From positions 5,209,501-5,273,500 of the forward strand of contig NZ_AP023368.1 of the NCBI RefSeq assembly GCF_014218355.1: DNA of 64,000 nucleotides. The letters run 5' to 3'. The stretch comes from Anaerocolumna chitinilytica. Lineage in GTDB: Bacteria; Bacillota; Clostridia; Lachnospirales; Lachnospiraceae. Below the pieces are notes generated by a model. The model was not told the DNA's origin. It worked only from the letters and a program-made list of their open reading frames with translations, and did not search any database. Both the position numbers and the translations under genes were made by a program. Of the stretch, positions 8,653 through 17,313 are shown one piece after another; position 1 is the stretch's first letter; each line of letters starts with the position of its first letter.

Positions 8653-9546
8653 CTATTCCTTAACTGCACCTGTCATAATACCCTGCACAAAATATTTTTG
8701 TACAAAGGGATATAAGAAGATAATTGGACCAATGGTAATTACGGTAACTGCCATCTTCACGGTTTCAGAGGGCAGCGTTATCCCTGCTGCTGCACCGGAA
8801 GGAATCCGTCCTGAACTGATAGCATTTACATTGGATAATATTGTGTATAAGTAGTACTGAAGAGGGAACAGATTCTTATTGTTAATAAAAATCAAAGCAT
8901 TCCACCAGTCATTCCAATACTGTAAAGCATACATAAGACCTACTGTCAAAACTGCTGTTTTACTGAGCGGAATAGCAATTCTGCAATAGATTCGAAAATA
9001 ACTGGCTCCGTCTATCTTAGCTGCTTCATATAAGGACGGTGAGATACTTGAAAAATAAGTTCTCATTAAAAACATGTTCCAGACGCTGAAGATGGATGGT
9101 AAAATCAGCGCCAAAATATTATTCTTCAGCCCGTAATAATTAACGCATACCACGTACCAGGGAATTAATCCTGCGGAAAATACAATGGTAAAATTACATA
9201 TGAAAGCGATAATATTTCTGTATTTTAGACTTTGAATCGATAAGGCAAAGGCAATCATGCTGGTTACTATCATAGCGCCAAGAGTACCAACCACTGTTAC
9301 AAAAATCGTAATTCCATAGGATTTTAAGATACGCATACCGCTATTTGCAAAAATATAAATATAAGTATTAAAGGTAAACTTCTGAGGAATAGCCGAGTAT
9401 CCATGCATAACAATCTCATGCTCTCCTGAAAGAGACACACTCAGAGTCAGAATAAGGGGATACAGGCAAAGCAGTCCAAATAACCCGATGAACAGGTACG
9501 CTATAAGCGTTACCATATGGTCGCCGAAGGATTTGTTTTTTCTCAT
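8653..9546 (-). CDS. Sugar ABC transporter permease (CUT1, MalG/LplC type)
   Basis: A 297-residue inner-membrane permease with about six transmembrane helices. The EAA loop that contacts the ATPase reads LYEAAKIDGASYFRIYCRIA (near residues 178-197). It starts at an ATG overlapping the stop of the preceding permease gene by one base, so the two are translationally coupled. No ATPase gene is present; CUT1 systems often share an MsmK-type ATPase encoded elsewhere. Confidence 0.9.
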   Translation of the reverse strand: MRKNKSFGDHMVTLIAYLFIGLFGLLCLYPLILTLSVSLSGEHEIVMHGYSAIPQKFTFNTYIYIFANSGMRILKSYGITIFVTVVGTLGAMIVTSMIAFALSIQSLKYRNIIAFICNFTIVFSAGLIPWYVVCVNYYGLKNNILALILPSIFSVWNMFLMRTYFSSISPSLYEAAKIDGASYFRIYCRIAIPLSKTAVLTVGLMYALQYWNDWWNALIFINNKNLFPLQYYLYTILSNVNAISSGRIPSGAAAGITLPSETVKMAVTVITIGPIIFLYPFVQKYFVQGIMTGAVKE

Positions 9547-10511
9547 TAAAATAAGCCCTCCCCATCGTTGTATTTTTTCGCCATTTTATTAGCGACTGTA
9601 ACCAGGATTAACCCCATTACTGACTGGAACAGACCTATTGCAGTTGCATAGGAAAATCCGAGAGTTCTCATAGTCTGATAAACATAAGTATCAATAACGG
9701 TTACCGCATCGATTAGAACCGGATTGTTTCCTACGATACCGTAGATCATACCAAAATCGCCGTAGAAAATACGTCCGATGCTCATTAAGGTCAATACCAC
9801 CGCCGTAGGCTTTAGCATGGGAACCGTCAGATAAACAATCCTCTGAAACTTGCTTGCACCGTCAACCTCTGCAGCTTCATACAAAGAACCGTCAAAGTTG
9901 GCCATAGCAGCCATGTATATGATAGAGCTGTATCCGCTCCACTTCCACATACTGGCTATGATTATAATGCCCTTCCAGTATTTCGGCTCTGCATACCACT
10001 TTACCGGCTGTAATCCAATCGATTGCAGCATATGATTAATAACCCCGACATCCGTTGAGAAAAATCCGTAGATAATTGCTCCTACTACTACCCAGGAAAG
10101 GAAGTACGGGAAGAACATAAAGCTCTGGGTCAGTTTCTTAAAGACTTTACTTCTTACTTCATTAAAGAAAATCGCTATACTAATAGGAACAATCAATCCT
10201 AAGATAATTCCAAAAAAGTTAATAAACAGCGTATTATAGGTAACCCGCCACCCCATGCTGCTGGTTGAAAAGAAATATTTAAAATTATCAAGTCCCACAA
10301 ATTTACTTCCAAAGATACCATCCACAACATTGAAATCAGTGAATGCCATCCAGGTACCTGCAAAAGGTATATAGCAAAACATAATCAGTATAATCAGCGC
10401 AGGCAGGCACATCACATAGAGCCCTTTGTTTTTTTTCATTTCCCGCAGAAAGGCATTACTTCCTTTCTTTTGGGGCCCCGGTGCCTCATTTTGAATTCTT
10501 TTTGATTTCAT
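9546..10511 (-). CDS. Sugar ABC transporter permease (CUT1, LplB type)
   Basis: A 321-residue permease with a charged N-terminal tail (MKSKRIQNEAPGPQKKG) and about six helices starting near residue 32. The EAA motif is LYEAAEVDGASKFQRIVYLT (near residue 215). It lies 27 bases downstream of the Gfo/Idh dehydrogenase gene and overlaps the next permease by one base. It forms the heterodimeric channel with that permease. Proteins of this type accompany DUF3502-type binding proteins. Confidence 0.9.
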   Translation of the reverse strand: MKSKRIQNEAPGPQKKGSNAFLREMKKNKGLYVMCLPALIILIMFCYIPFAGTWMAFTDFNVVDGIFGSKFVGLDNFKYFFSTSSMGWRVTYNTLFINFFGIILGLIVPISIAIFFNEVRSKVFKKLTQSFMFFPYFLSWVVVGAIIYGFFSTDVGVINHMLQSIGLQPVKWYAEPKYWKGIIIIASMWKWSGYSSIIYMAAMANFDGSLYEAAEVDGASKFQRIVYLTVPMLKPTAVVLTLMSIGRIFYGDFGMIYGIVGNNPVLIDAVTVIDTYVYQTMRTLGFSYATAIGLFQSVMGLILVTVANKMAKKYNDGEGLF

Positions 10512-10538
10512 CGCTCTTCACCACTCTTTTCCAAATTT

Positions 10539-11795
10539 TTAAGAGTTACGCAGCAGGCCTTTTAATACGTCCACGTTAACTACTTCGCCGGTAATTCTGG
10601 ACTGCTCCGCCGCATAGGCCATCACATGACTTTCAACTGACTGGGTTATGGAAGACCTGCTGTTGTTACTGTCTGATTCTAATTGACATATAAAATCATT
10701 CATGAGCGCTACATCGCCGCCGCCATGCCCTCCTTGGGTCAGACCGGTATGAATGACTCTCTGTTCGAAGCCGTCAATGGCATTGGAGGCAAACTTAGTG
10801 ACTTCAATCTGATTTAAGCTGTCGTCTCCTCTGATTTCCCCGTTCTCACACATAACCTTGATAGTCCTGCTTATTTTATTGGTAAAGCCGCTTAGGTTAA
10901 AGCTGACTGTGACATCATTTTTGAATTCTATTAATACTACCTGATTATCGCATACATCATTATCACAACGGTATACGCAGCGTCCGTAAGGACCTTCCTT
11001 TAGGGCTTTTAGAATACCTTCTTCCGACTGATCCTGTGTCAGCACAGTGGCAGGCCAGCTGCCTGCAACAGGAAGATACGCCTTCCTGGCATCAAAACGG
11101 CAATTCTTTGCAGCCTTACAGGTTAAACATCGGTCTGAGCTTTCAGCAGGTGCATTCTCTTCTTTAAAGTACTTAAGACTTCCAAAAGATGTAATCCTGC
11201 TGGCCTCACTGCCTACCAGCCAAGCCAGGATATCCATATCATGGCAGGACTTTTGCATAATCAGCGGACTGGATAAATCACTTCTTCTCCAGTTACCCCT
11301 TACAAAGGAATGGGCAATATGGTAATTTCCCACATTCTCATTATGCTGGATGGTAATTACCTTTCCTAATTCCCCGCTGTCGATAATCTCTTTTATAGCC
11401 GCAAAAAAGTTCGTGTATCTTAGAACATGGCATACAATAACTTTGCAGCCTTTCTGATTCGCTTTATCCTGAATCTTAAGACATTCCCTGGGGTCCGGTG
11501 ATATGGGTTTTTCCAGAAGAATATCATAGTTAAGATCAAGGGCTATCATTACCTGTTCATAATGATCCTGATCCATACTGGCAATAATAACAGCATCCGC
11601 TATTCTGCCGATTTGAAAGAAATCCTCTATTCTTTTAAACTGCATTCCCAAAGGAATTCCGAATTTCTGTGCCGCTGCTGACCTTTTTTTATCATCCGGT
11701 TCTACAACCGCCACAATCTCTGCTTTTTTTGTTTCATAGACATATTCGGAATAAATCATTCCACGCTGTCCTGCACCTACTAATGCGATTTTCAA
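10539..11795 (-). CDS. Gfo/Idh/MocA-family oxidoreductase
   Basis: A 418-residue NAD(P)-dependent sugar or polyol dehydrogenase family protein. The N-terminal Rossmann motif IALVGAGQRG (residues 3-12) and the EKPIS active-site strand (near residue 96) are clear. Two Cys pairs (CLTC..C and CVYRCDNDVC) in the middle are unusual and could bind metal. The start chosen is TTG at 11793-11795, because the upstream in-frame ATG itself contains the GGAGG ribosome site (ATGGAGGAAGC). Being in the transporter operon, it probably oxidises, epimerises or deglycosylates the imported sugar. Confidence 0.85.
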   Translation of the reverse strand: MKIALVGAGQRGMIYSEYVYETKKAEIVAVVEPDDKKRSAAAQKFGIPLGMQFKRIEDFFQIGRIADAVIIASMDQDHYEQVMIALDLNYDILLEKPISPDPRECLKIQDKANQKGCKVIVCHVLRYTNFFAAIKEIIDSGELGKVITIQHNENVGNYHIAHSFVRGNWRRSDLSSPLIMQKSCHDMDILAWLVGSEASRITSFGSLKYFKEENAPAESSDRCLTCKAAKNCRFDARKAYLPVAGSWPATVLTQDQSEEGILKALKEGPYGRCVYRCDNDVCDNQVVLIEFKNDVTVSFNLSGFTNKISRTIKVMCENGEIRGDDSLNQIEVTKFASNAIDGFEQRVIHTGLTQGGHGGGDVALMNDFICQLESDSNNSRSSITQSVESHVMAYAAEQSRITGEVVNVDVLKGLLRNS

Positions 11796-11859
11796 TTTTG
11801 CTTCCTCCATAATCGTTATTATACATTACCTGCGGTGTACTATATTTTTGTCCGGTACA

Positions 11860-12942
11860 CTAATCAGGAACTTTGGGGTCTTCCAAAGGATAATATCCTT
11901 CCGGATAAAAGTCCTCCCAGGCATGGGCCAGATCCATCGCTGTTTTCGAGCAGATTGTAACCTTACCCAGTCTGTAATAGCCTTCCTTCATCTCTTCTTC
12001 CAGGTCCAACCCCATAGGACTTCCGTCAGAAAAGAAAATACCTGCTGATATTGTATATTCTCCTTCCGGCAGTACCGGCAGGGAAATAATTTCATTGTGG
12101 GTTATATCACCAAGCTTCCAGGTCTTTTTGTCAATCTTTAATACAAATTCCTGCCGCTCCAACTCGCTTTCCAGACAAAGCTTAACCTGATAATCCTGAT
12201 AACAAGGAGCACTGCCTTTGTTAACAATCCAAAAACGGATTGGAAGGCCGCCCTTTGATTCCACCTTTTGGGGGTAAACCACTCTTCTTATCGTAAAATC
12301 ATAGCCGATATCCAAGGGATAATTAGAGAGACCGGCATGCCAGCGCAGGCTCTCTCTTCGTATATTAGGCCCTGGAAGCTCATCTTCTAGGGAGAGCAGC
12401 ACCGGCGTTTTTTCCCATGTATCCGAAAGGCGGTATTCAGCCATCTTCTCACAGCAATCAACCCAATTGGCTTCGCTGCAAGTTATCAGAATACCAAAGG
12501 AGCAATCCTTCTCTTTTAGATATCGAAGCAAAGCATCCTTTTTTAATTCCGCAAACAACGTAATATCCCCAGCGGCTTCTAAGTAGGCATCCCACACTCT
12601 TTTGCTGCTGTTTTCCGAAGAAATTATAATGCCGATAAGCTCTTCTTTCTTTAGTGCACTTATCACTCGCCGTACTAAATGTGCAAAGCCTTCCTCTGCT
12701 TCTGCCTTGACCCAGGACGGTGGAGTCTGTGTTATCTGTAACACCGGATTATGTACTGACCGGATAGCTTCTTTTAACCGGGTAAGGTCATACTCGCCAC
12801 GGTCCGCTTCCAGCTCAGACCACTTAAGCTCCACCAGGTGATACTGTCCCCTGCCGGGGTTAGCCGGTGCTTCTGGCAGCGGCAGCGGCCTTATGATGTA
12901 AGTCTCATAGGGACTGTAATGCTCCAGTGCATATTTGCCCAT
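11860..12942 (-). CDS. Glycosidase-like protein with DUF4832-type C-terminus (short form)
   Basis: A 360-residue protein. Residues about 25-200 look like a shortened beta/alpha-barrel; LKWSELEADRGEYDLTRL resembles the start of GH35/GH42-like barrels. Residues about 235-345 form a beta-sandwich similar to the C-terminus of the protein at 14252-15574 (GGLPIRFWIVNKGSAPCY; EGYYRLGKVTI against DGYYSMGKLII). I could not place barrel catalytic glutamates with confidence. The start is ATG at 12942, eight bases after GGAGG and 14 bases past the preceding stop. It may be a paralogue of its neighbour that lost part of the barrel. Confidence 0.55.
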   Translation of the reverse strand: MGKYALEHYSPYETYIIRPLPLPEAPANPGRGQYHLVELKWSELEADRGEYDLTRLKEAIRSVHNPVLQITQTPPSWVKAEAEEGFAHLVRRVISALKKEELIGIIISSENSSKRVWDAYLEAAGDITLFAELKKDALLRYLKEKDCSFGILITCSEANWVDCCEKMAEYRLSDTWEKTPVLLSLEDELPGPNIRRESLRWHAGLSNYPLDIGYDFTIRRVVYPQKVESKGGLPIRFWIVNKGSAPCYQDYQVKLCLESELERQEFVLKIDKKTWKLGDITHNEIISLPVLPEGEYTISAGIFFSDGSPMGLDLEEEMKEGYYRLGKVTICSKTAMDLAHAWEDFYPEGYYPLEDPKVPD

Positions 12943-12955
12943 GGGCAGCACCTCC

Positions 12956-14242
12956 TTATCGTAAATGACTGTCAGCAATCTGCCGGAAGCGTATAATATC
13001 ATCTTCTGTGATATAAGGCATCCGGTCTGTTTTATCTGCCTCTTCCTTTAACACTATCATACTAAGGTTATTAAAACGTGCTCCTGTCTCCATATAGGCA
13101 GCGGCTGCCTTTTGCAGAGAAGTCTTAAGTTCAGCTGTCTTATAATCCGCTTTCCAGTCACCAAAGACTTCATACCGAAGCATAGCGTCTCCCTCTCTGA
13201 CAGGATACAGGTAGAACTGGCGCTGAACCTTAATAATATTACTGGTTTCGCTATCAAGAACTAACGACAGCCTTGAGTCATATAACCAGCTTTCACTCCA
13301 AAATCCCTTAACAGGCAGCTCTGGGAAATATTTCTGGTAGAATTCAAGGGCCAGCAGCATAGAATTCTTAAGCCGCTCCGGATTATAACCAGGACCGGAG
13401 GGAACATGCAGAGCCAGCAGCATATCTCCTGGCTTTAACACTTCCACCCAATCTTCTTTCAATAAAGTAACCGTATCTTTTTCCACAAACCCCAAGGGAT
13501 TAACCGGATTAGCAATAATATAATCCTGATTTTCCTGCCAGCTTGTAATAAATACCCCTTCTTTATCGAACACACCGTTTATGCCATTTAACTGACCATC
13601 TCTGCGAAAATCCTCTCCCTGATGCCAGAGTGCAATAACTTTTTCGGATGTCCTGTTTCTATACATTGTAAAGTTATCACCGAAACGGCAGGGAATAAAC
13701 AGAAAACGGTCCATCAAAAAGATAGAACAGGTATAAAAATTCATATCCCAGGGAAAATCACTTACTTTAAAATCTCCCTTCACGAGCTTTTCAAGCTGCG
13801 GTTTCATGGGTTGGAAAGGAATATCCTTATAATAGTGTTCCGGTACTCCACGCTCCGCCAATAACTTTCTGGAAGGTACCACGCAGGCTAGTAAAAGCAG
13901 AAAAGAATAGAGCTCTCCAAACTTCTCTAGGCATAGCGGAGTCATGTTATTATAGTTGTCAACGTCGCAGCGGTTTCTGGCAGAGCACATATCCCACACC
14001 AGGAACCTGGAGAAATACAAAAGCTTATCATCCCCTTCTACCGCTTCCACCGCTTCCCTAAGCAGCTTCTGGGTTTCTGTCGGGAGGCTGAATTTATTCA
14101 TTATTTCCTCTAAAAAGCTACGTTCAAGAAAATACTTGCAATTATCCTCCTGATACAGAGCAAAATACTGCTCCAAGCCTTCCGGAAGGTTGTCAAACCC
14201 ACAATAACTTACACAGTCTTCATATCCATATAAATGTTCCAT
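12956..14242 (-). CDS. Putative acyltransferase (NAT_N/GNAT_C type)
   Basis: A 428-residue protein that resembles the two-domain N-acyltransferase-like family found next to glycosidase genes in Firmicutes. The helical N-terminal half contains PWDMNFYTCSIFLMDRFLF. The GNAT-like C-terminal half has VLALHVPSGPG-like and FWSESWLYDSRLSLVLD segments (about 300-330), then NIIKVQRQFYLYPV. The family assignment is from memory of motif style, and no enzyme activity is established. It sits between two DUF4832-type genes in the LacI-controlled operon, which suggests acting on a substituted sugar. There is no signal peptide. Confidence 0.5.
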   Translation of the reverse strand: MEHLYGYEDCVSYCGFDNLPEGLEQYFALYQEDNCKYFLERSFLEEIMNKFSLPTETQKLLREAVEAVEGDDKLLYFSRFLVWDMCSARNRCDVDNYNNMTPLCLEKFGELYSFLLLLACVVPSRKLLAERGVPEHYYKDIPFQPMKPQLEKLVKGDFKVSDFPWDMNFYTCSIFLMDRFLFIPCRFGDNFTMYRNRTSEKVIALWHQGEDFRRDGQLNGINGVFDKEGVFITSWQENQDYIIANPVNPLGFVEKDTVTLLKEDWVEVLKPGDMLLALHVPSGPGYNPERLKNSMLLALEFYQKYFPELPVKGFWSESWLYDSRLSLVLDSETSNIIKVQRQFYLYPVREGDAMLRYEVFGDWKADYKTAELKTSLQKAAAAYMETGARFNNLSMIVLKEEADKTDRMPYITEDDIIRFRQIADSHLR

Positions 14243-14251
14243 ACTTTTCCC

Positions 14252-15574
14252 CTATTCTATGATTAGTTTGCCCATACTGTAATAGCCGTCTTTCCATCCT
14301 TCAATGGCTAAGGCTATATTGCCAATCTCCGGTATCCCGGTCTCTATACCAATCTCCAGTGTATACTCACCGGGCGTTGCCTCCAGAATAAAGTCTTCTT
14401 CCCATAGGATATCCATATCCGGCAGCCAGTTTCTGATGTCCGTGCAGCTGGTAAGGGTCCGTATTTCTTTTTCATTCCTTAATCGGACTACCAATGGATA
14501 TCTTTGATAGATAGGTGCTACACCGGTATTCGCCCATAAGCCTTTTATATGAAGAGTCTCATTGTTACTTACTACGGGATTATAAGAAAGCCTTCTTAAT
14601 TCAAACCGGTACCCCATTCTTTTTATCCATCTTGTAACGCTGTCCTTCCAGACTTCCGGTACGGTAGTTCCTTTACTGTTATAGGAAGAGATATGCCATT
14701 TTAGTGATTCGTCTATAATGTAATCAATATCCCAGCCCTGAAGAAACCAGTCATTCATATGCCAGCAAGCTTCAAATACCACCGGAGCCTTTTTCCAGGC
14801 ATCCGCCATACCAAAATTGCAGATGTTCTCCGGATAGAAATCCAGCATATGGGACCATTCCTGAGGATGAAAACCTCCCATATCCCCCAGGCAATCCACT
14901 CGAAAGCCAATATTCTCTCTTCGCTCTCTTATTATTCCGATTGACTTCGGATCATGGAGCAGTGCCTGTAGTGGCGTTAACTTAAAATTGTCTATGTATG
15001 CATCTGCTATCTGCCTGATCTTGTCTTCCGGCATAAACTCCGTTCCGCCGCCTTCTCCCCAGGCTCCCACCAGTGCCATATCCACAGAGCTGATTAACGG
15101 GTGTCCGTCAAAGTGCTCAGCAAAACTCTTAATAAACCGGGACCAATATAATATATAGGAGGAATTCAGCGGGTCAACTCTCCAAAAAGGAAACTCCGGT
15201 TCCTCCGGACACTCTTTTCGAAACCAGTCCGGAATATCCTCCTCTTCGGACAAGGCATAAGGAGAACAACGGACAATTGCCGTACACCCCAAAAGCTTAG
15301 CGTCTTCCAGTTTCTGCTCTAATATATCCCATTGATATAACCCCATCTCCGGTTCAAGGTCTCTCCAGCGCACACCACAGTACATAATTTTGCTGTCCGG
15401 GTGATTCCAGGTTCTGCTGTCAGCGCGGAAGCGGAACTTTTCCACCGCATTTCCCCTGTTGTCACATATCTGTTCTGCCGGTTCCATTAAACCGGGAGCT
15501 GCAATAAAACCTATTCCCGGATTTTCCAGTAATTCATCACTTATCTTCGGATTAATTACATAAGTATCACTCAT
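14252..15574 (-). CDS. Glycosidase-like barrel protein with DUF4832 domain
   Basis: A 440-residue protein. The N-terminal two thirds look like a TIM-barrel glycosidase. YCGVRWRDLEPEMGLYQWD (about 65-83) is typical of clan A barrels; SVDMALVGAWGEGGGTEF (about 163-180) has a Glu at the place of an acid/base residue; VVFEACWHMND (about 265-275) may carry the second acidic residue. The C-terminal third is the DUF4832-type beta-sandwich. There is no signal peptide, so it should act on sugars after import. GGAGGG precedes the ATG. No substrate can be assigned. Confidence 0.65.
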   Translation of the reverse strand: MSDTYVINPKISDELLENPGIGFIAAPGLMEPAEQICDNRGNAVEKFRFRADSRTWNHPDSKIMYCGVRWRDLEPEMGLYQWDILEQKLEDAKLLGCTAIVRCSPYALSEEEDIPDWFRKECPEEPEFPFWRVDPLNSSYILYWSRFIKSFAEHFDGHPLISSVDMALVGAWGEGGGTEFMPEDKIRQIADAYIDNFKLTPLQALLHDPKSIGIIRERRENIGFRVDCLGDMGGFHPQEWSHMLDFYPENICNFGMADAWKKAPVVFEACWHMNDWFLQGWDIDYIIDESLKWHISSYNSKGTTVPEVWKDSVTRWIKRMGYRFELRRLSYNPVVSNNETLHIKGLWANTGVAPIYQRYPLVVRLRNEKEIRTLTSCTDIRNWLPDMDILWEEDFILEATPGEYTLEIGIETGIPEIGNIALAIEGWKDGYYSMGKLIIE

Positions 15575-15585
15575 TGCTTCCCTCC

Positions 15586-15798
15586 TCAGCCTGTATAGTT
15601 TTTTTGAAACAAAAGGCAGCCGCTGCTTTTGTACTGCTCCGCCAACTTCTCCAGCCTGTCAGCTTCACAGCGAAGGCTCACGGATAAACACCGATAACAG
15701 TGCAATGTACCGATATGCTTTCCCAGCAGCTTAAGATTAAGTGCAATCTCATCATTACTTAATTCCGTCTTACACTTATGGCAATGGACCTTTTTCAT
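15586..15798 (-). CDS. Small zinc-ribbon protein
   Basis: A 70-residue protein with two CxxC pairs (Cys6/Cys9 and Cys34/Cys37), a likely zinc ribbon, and a short C-terminal helix. It is the first gene of the LacI-controlled operon, ends 11 bases before the DUF4832 gene and has a strong AGGAGGAGG ribosome site. Its function is unknown. Confidence 0.7.
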   Translation of the reverse strand: MKKVHCHKCKTELSNDEIALNLKLLGKHIGTLHCYRCLSVSLRCEADRLEKLAEQYKSSGCLLFQKNYTG

Positions 15799-15863
15799 TC
15801 CATCCTCCTCCTTCTGTTACGCTGGTATATCTATTTACAAAGGAATGTTCTTTTTTGATTTAT

Positions 15864-15883
15864 GTTTTGTTACGTTTGTTTAC
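15864..15883 (+). promoter_or_regulatory. Operator-like site O1
   Basis: GTTTTGTTACGTTTGTTTAC. It matches the reverse complement of 16175-16194 at 18 of 20 bases. It lies about 10-30 bases after the predicted start of the minus-strand sugar operon, where a bound LacI-type repressor would block transcription. The TTACGT core resembles LacI-family half-sites. Confidence 0.6.
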
Positions 15884-15899
15884 TAATCCTTATACATGG

Positions 15900-15928
15900 A
15901 TTATATCATTTGAACTTTCAAGTGTAAA
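15900..15928 (-). promoter_or_regulatory. Sigma-A promoter of the sugar operon
   Basis: On the minus strand, TTTACA (15923-15928), 17 bases, TATAAT (15900-15905). It points toward the zinc-ribbon gene at 15798. Confidence 0.7.
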
Positions 15929-16115
15929 TACTATTTTTGAATTTATTTTAAGAATTTTTAGAAGTGCGGATTTTTAACGAATAAGAATTATGTACCTTTA
16001 AAAATCATGTAATCTGTCTGTGTGACTGCATTTCCTACTGGGTATCTTTCAAGTTTTAGTTTGACTTGCAGCATTTTCCAGGTTATTACCCTCTTTGTAT
16101 CAAAGAAATTAAGTG

Positions 16116-16145
16116 TTGACAAAACGATACGCAAATCAGTATAAT
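16116..16145 (+). promoter_or_regulatory. Sigma-A promoter of the LacI-family gene
   Basis: Consensus TTGACA (16116-16121), 18 bases, TATAAT (16140-16145). The operator-like site O2 lies about 25 bases downstream of the -10, suggesting autoregulation. Confidence 0.8.
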
Positions 16146-16169
16146 TTAATTAGATACATTTTGTATTTA

Positions 16170-16194
16170 TTTACGTAAAACAACGTAACAAAAC
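16170..16194. promoter_or_regulatory. Operator-like site O2
   Basis: Contains the perfect palindrome TTTACGTAAA (16170-16179), with a central CG as in LacI-family operators, and the inverted copy of site O1 (16175-16194). Confidence 0.6.
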
Positions 16195-16230
16195 ACCGCA
16201 AGAATTTGCGTGTTAAGGGGGTAAACCAAT

Positions 16231-17253
16231 TTGAGTACAATCAGAGAAGTAGCTAATCTGGCAAATGTCTCAGTAGCTACCGTATCACGGGTATTAAATA
16301 ACGATACCAAATATAAAATGACCGAAGAAACCCGGTCCCGGGTCTGGAAGGCTGTTACCGATTTGAATTATACAGCAAAGTCCCCCGCGAAAGCCCCCTC
16401 CGGCGAGAATAAAACCTATTCCGGTAATGAATCTGTAAAAATAGGCTGTATCCTAAGCGTAACAAAAAATAAATATAACGATCCATATTTTATGTCCATT
16501 CTTTCGGGCGTTGAAGAACAGCTGCAAAGGGGCGGCTACGAACTTACCTTTATTAAAACCGGAGCTGAGCTGGAAGATAAGAAAACATTATACAGCACCT
16601 TTTCCACCCCGGTTTCGGGCCTTATCCTGATGGAATCCTTAAATGCAGAGACCTACCAGTTCATTCGTAATCAAGTTCCGAATATTGTAGGAATTGATAC
16701 GCAATGGGAAGATATTGATAATGTTGGTTATGACCATTACCGAGTAGCCAATATGGCAGTACAGCACCTTATTGAAAAAGGGCACAAAAAGATAGGATAC
16801 ATCGGTGGCAGCGGAATGAGCGGCAACATAAAATCCAGCCAGAGATACCGTGGATATTACTCTTCCCTTCATGCAGCCGGGCTGCCGGTAAACATTGATT
16901 GGATTATAGATTGTGCCTGGGATGAAAATCTTTGTATGCAGAAAGTGAGTGAACTCTGCCAGCAAAAAGATTCCCCAACTGCCTTTTTTGTAGCCAGTGA
17001 TTTAATGGCAATGGCTGCCTTAAGCAGTTTATATAATTTAGGAATTGCCGTACCGGACAAAGTAGCGGTAATAGGTTTGTCCAATATCGAGATTTCCAAA
17101 TACTCAAACCCTCCGCTTACTACCATTGAAATTCCCACAAAGGAAATCGGCATGGTTGCCGTTGATCTCCTCTTGGCAAGAATAAATGGTTATCAGCTGC
17201 TTCCAAGAAAAGTAATTCTCCCCACGAATTTAATTCTGCGTAATTCAACCTGA
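16231..17253 (+). CDS. LacI-family transcriptional regulator
   Basis: A 340-residue regulator. The N-terminal helix-turn-helix TIREVANLANVSVATVSRVL (residues 3-22) and hinge helix are followed by a periplasmic-binding-protein-like ligand domain (about 65-335) with VASDLMAMAALSSLYNLGI and VIGLSNIEISKYSNPPLTT. It starts at TTG, eight to nine bases after AAGGGGG. It is transcribed away from the glycosidase/transporter operon, and paired operator-like sites lie in both promoters. It is therefore very likely the local sugar-responsive repressor; the inducer is unknown. Confidence 0.9.
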   Translation: MSTIREVANLANVSVATVSRVLNNDTKYKMTEETRSRVWKAVTDLNYTAKSPAKAPSGENKTYSGNESVKIGCILSVTKNKYNDPYFMSILSGVEEQLQRGGYELTFIKTGAELEDKKTLYSTFSTPVSGLILMESLNAETYQFIRNQVPNIVGIDTQWEDIDNVGYDHYRVANMAVQHLIEKGHKKIGYIGGSGMSGNIKSSQRYRGYYSSLHAAGLPVNIDWIIDCAWDENLCMQKVSELCQQKDSPTAFFVASDLMAMAALSSLYNLGIAVPDKVAVIGLSNIEISKYSNPPLTTIEIPTKEIGMVAVDLLLARINGYQLLPRKVILPTNLILRNST

Positions 17254-17267
17254 TACTCAATCAATGC

Positions 17268-17312
17268 AAAAGAACTGCCGCAAAATAAAGCTCTGCGGCA
17301 GTCCTTTCTATT
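17268..17312. terminator. Bidirectional intrinsic terminator
   Basis: ACTGCCGC (17274-17281) pairs with GCGGCAGT (17295-17302), with T-rich flanks on both strands. It lies between the lacI-type gene and the convergent histidine kinase gene. Confidence 0.75.
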
Positions 17313-17313
17313 C

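Larger units (their letters stand above)
15799..16230. other. Divergent promoter region between the sugar operon and lacI-type gene
   Basis: A 432-bp gene-free stretch. It holds two facing promoters (15900-15928 minus, 16116-16145 plus) and two near-identical inverted operator-like sites just downstream of each start point (15864-15883 and 16175-16194). Nothing else was recognised in the central AT-rich part. Confidence 0.75.

Noticed and set aside
5941..15798. Lacto-N-biose/galacto-N-biose phosphorylase pathway
   Set aside because: Kinase and GalE fit, but no GH112 phosphorylase or GalT is present and the hydrolase-like genes belong to other families, so the pathway name is not applied.
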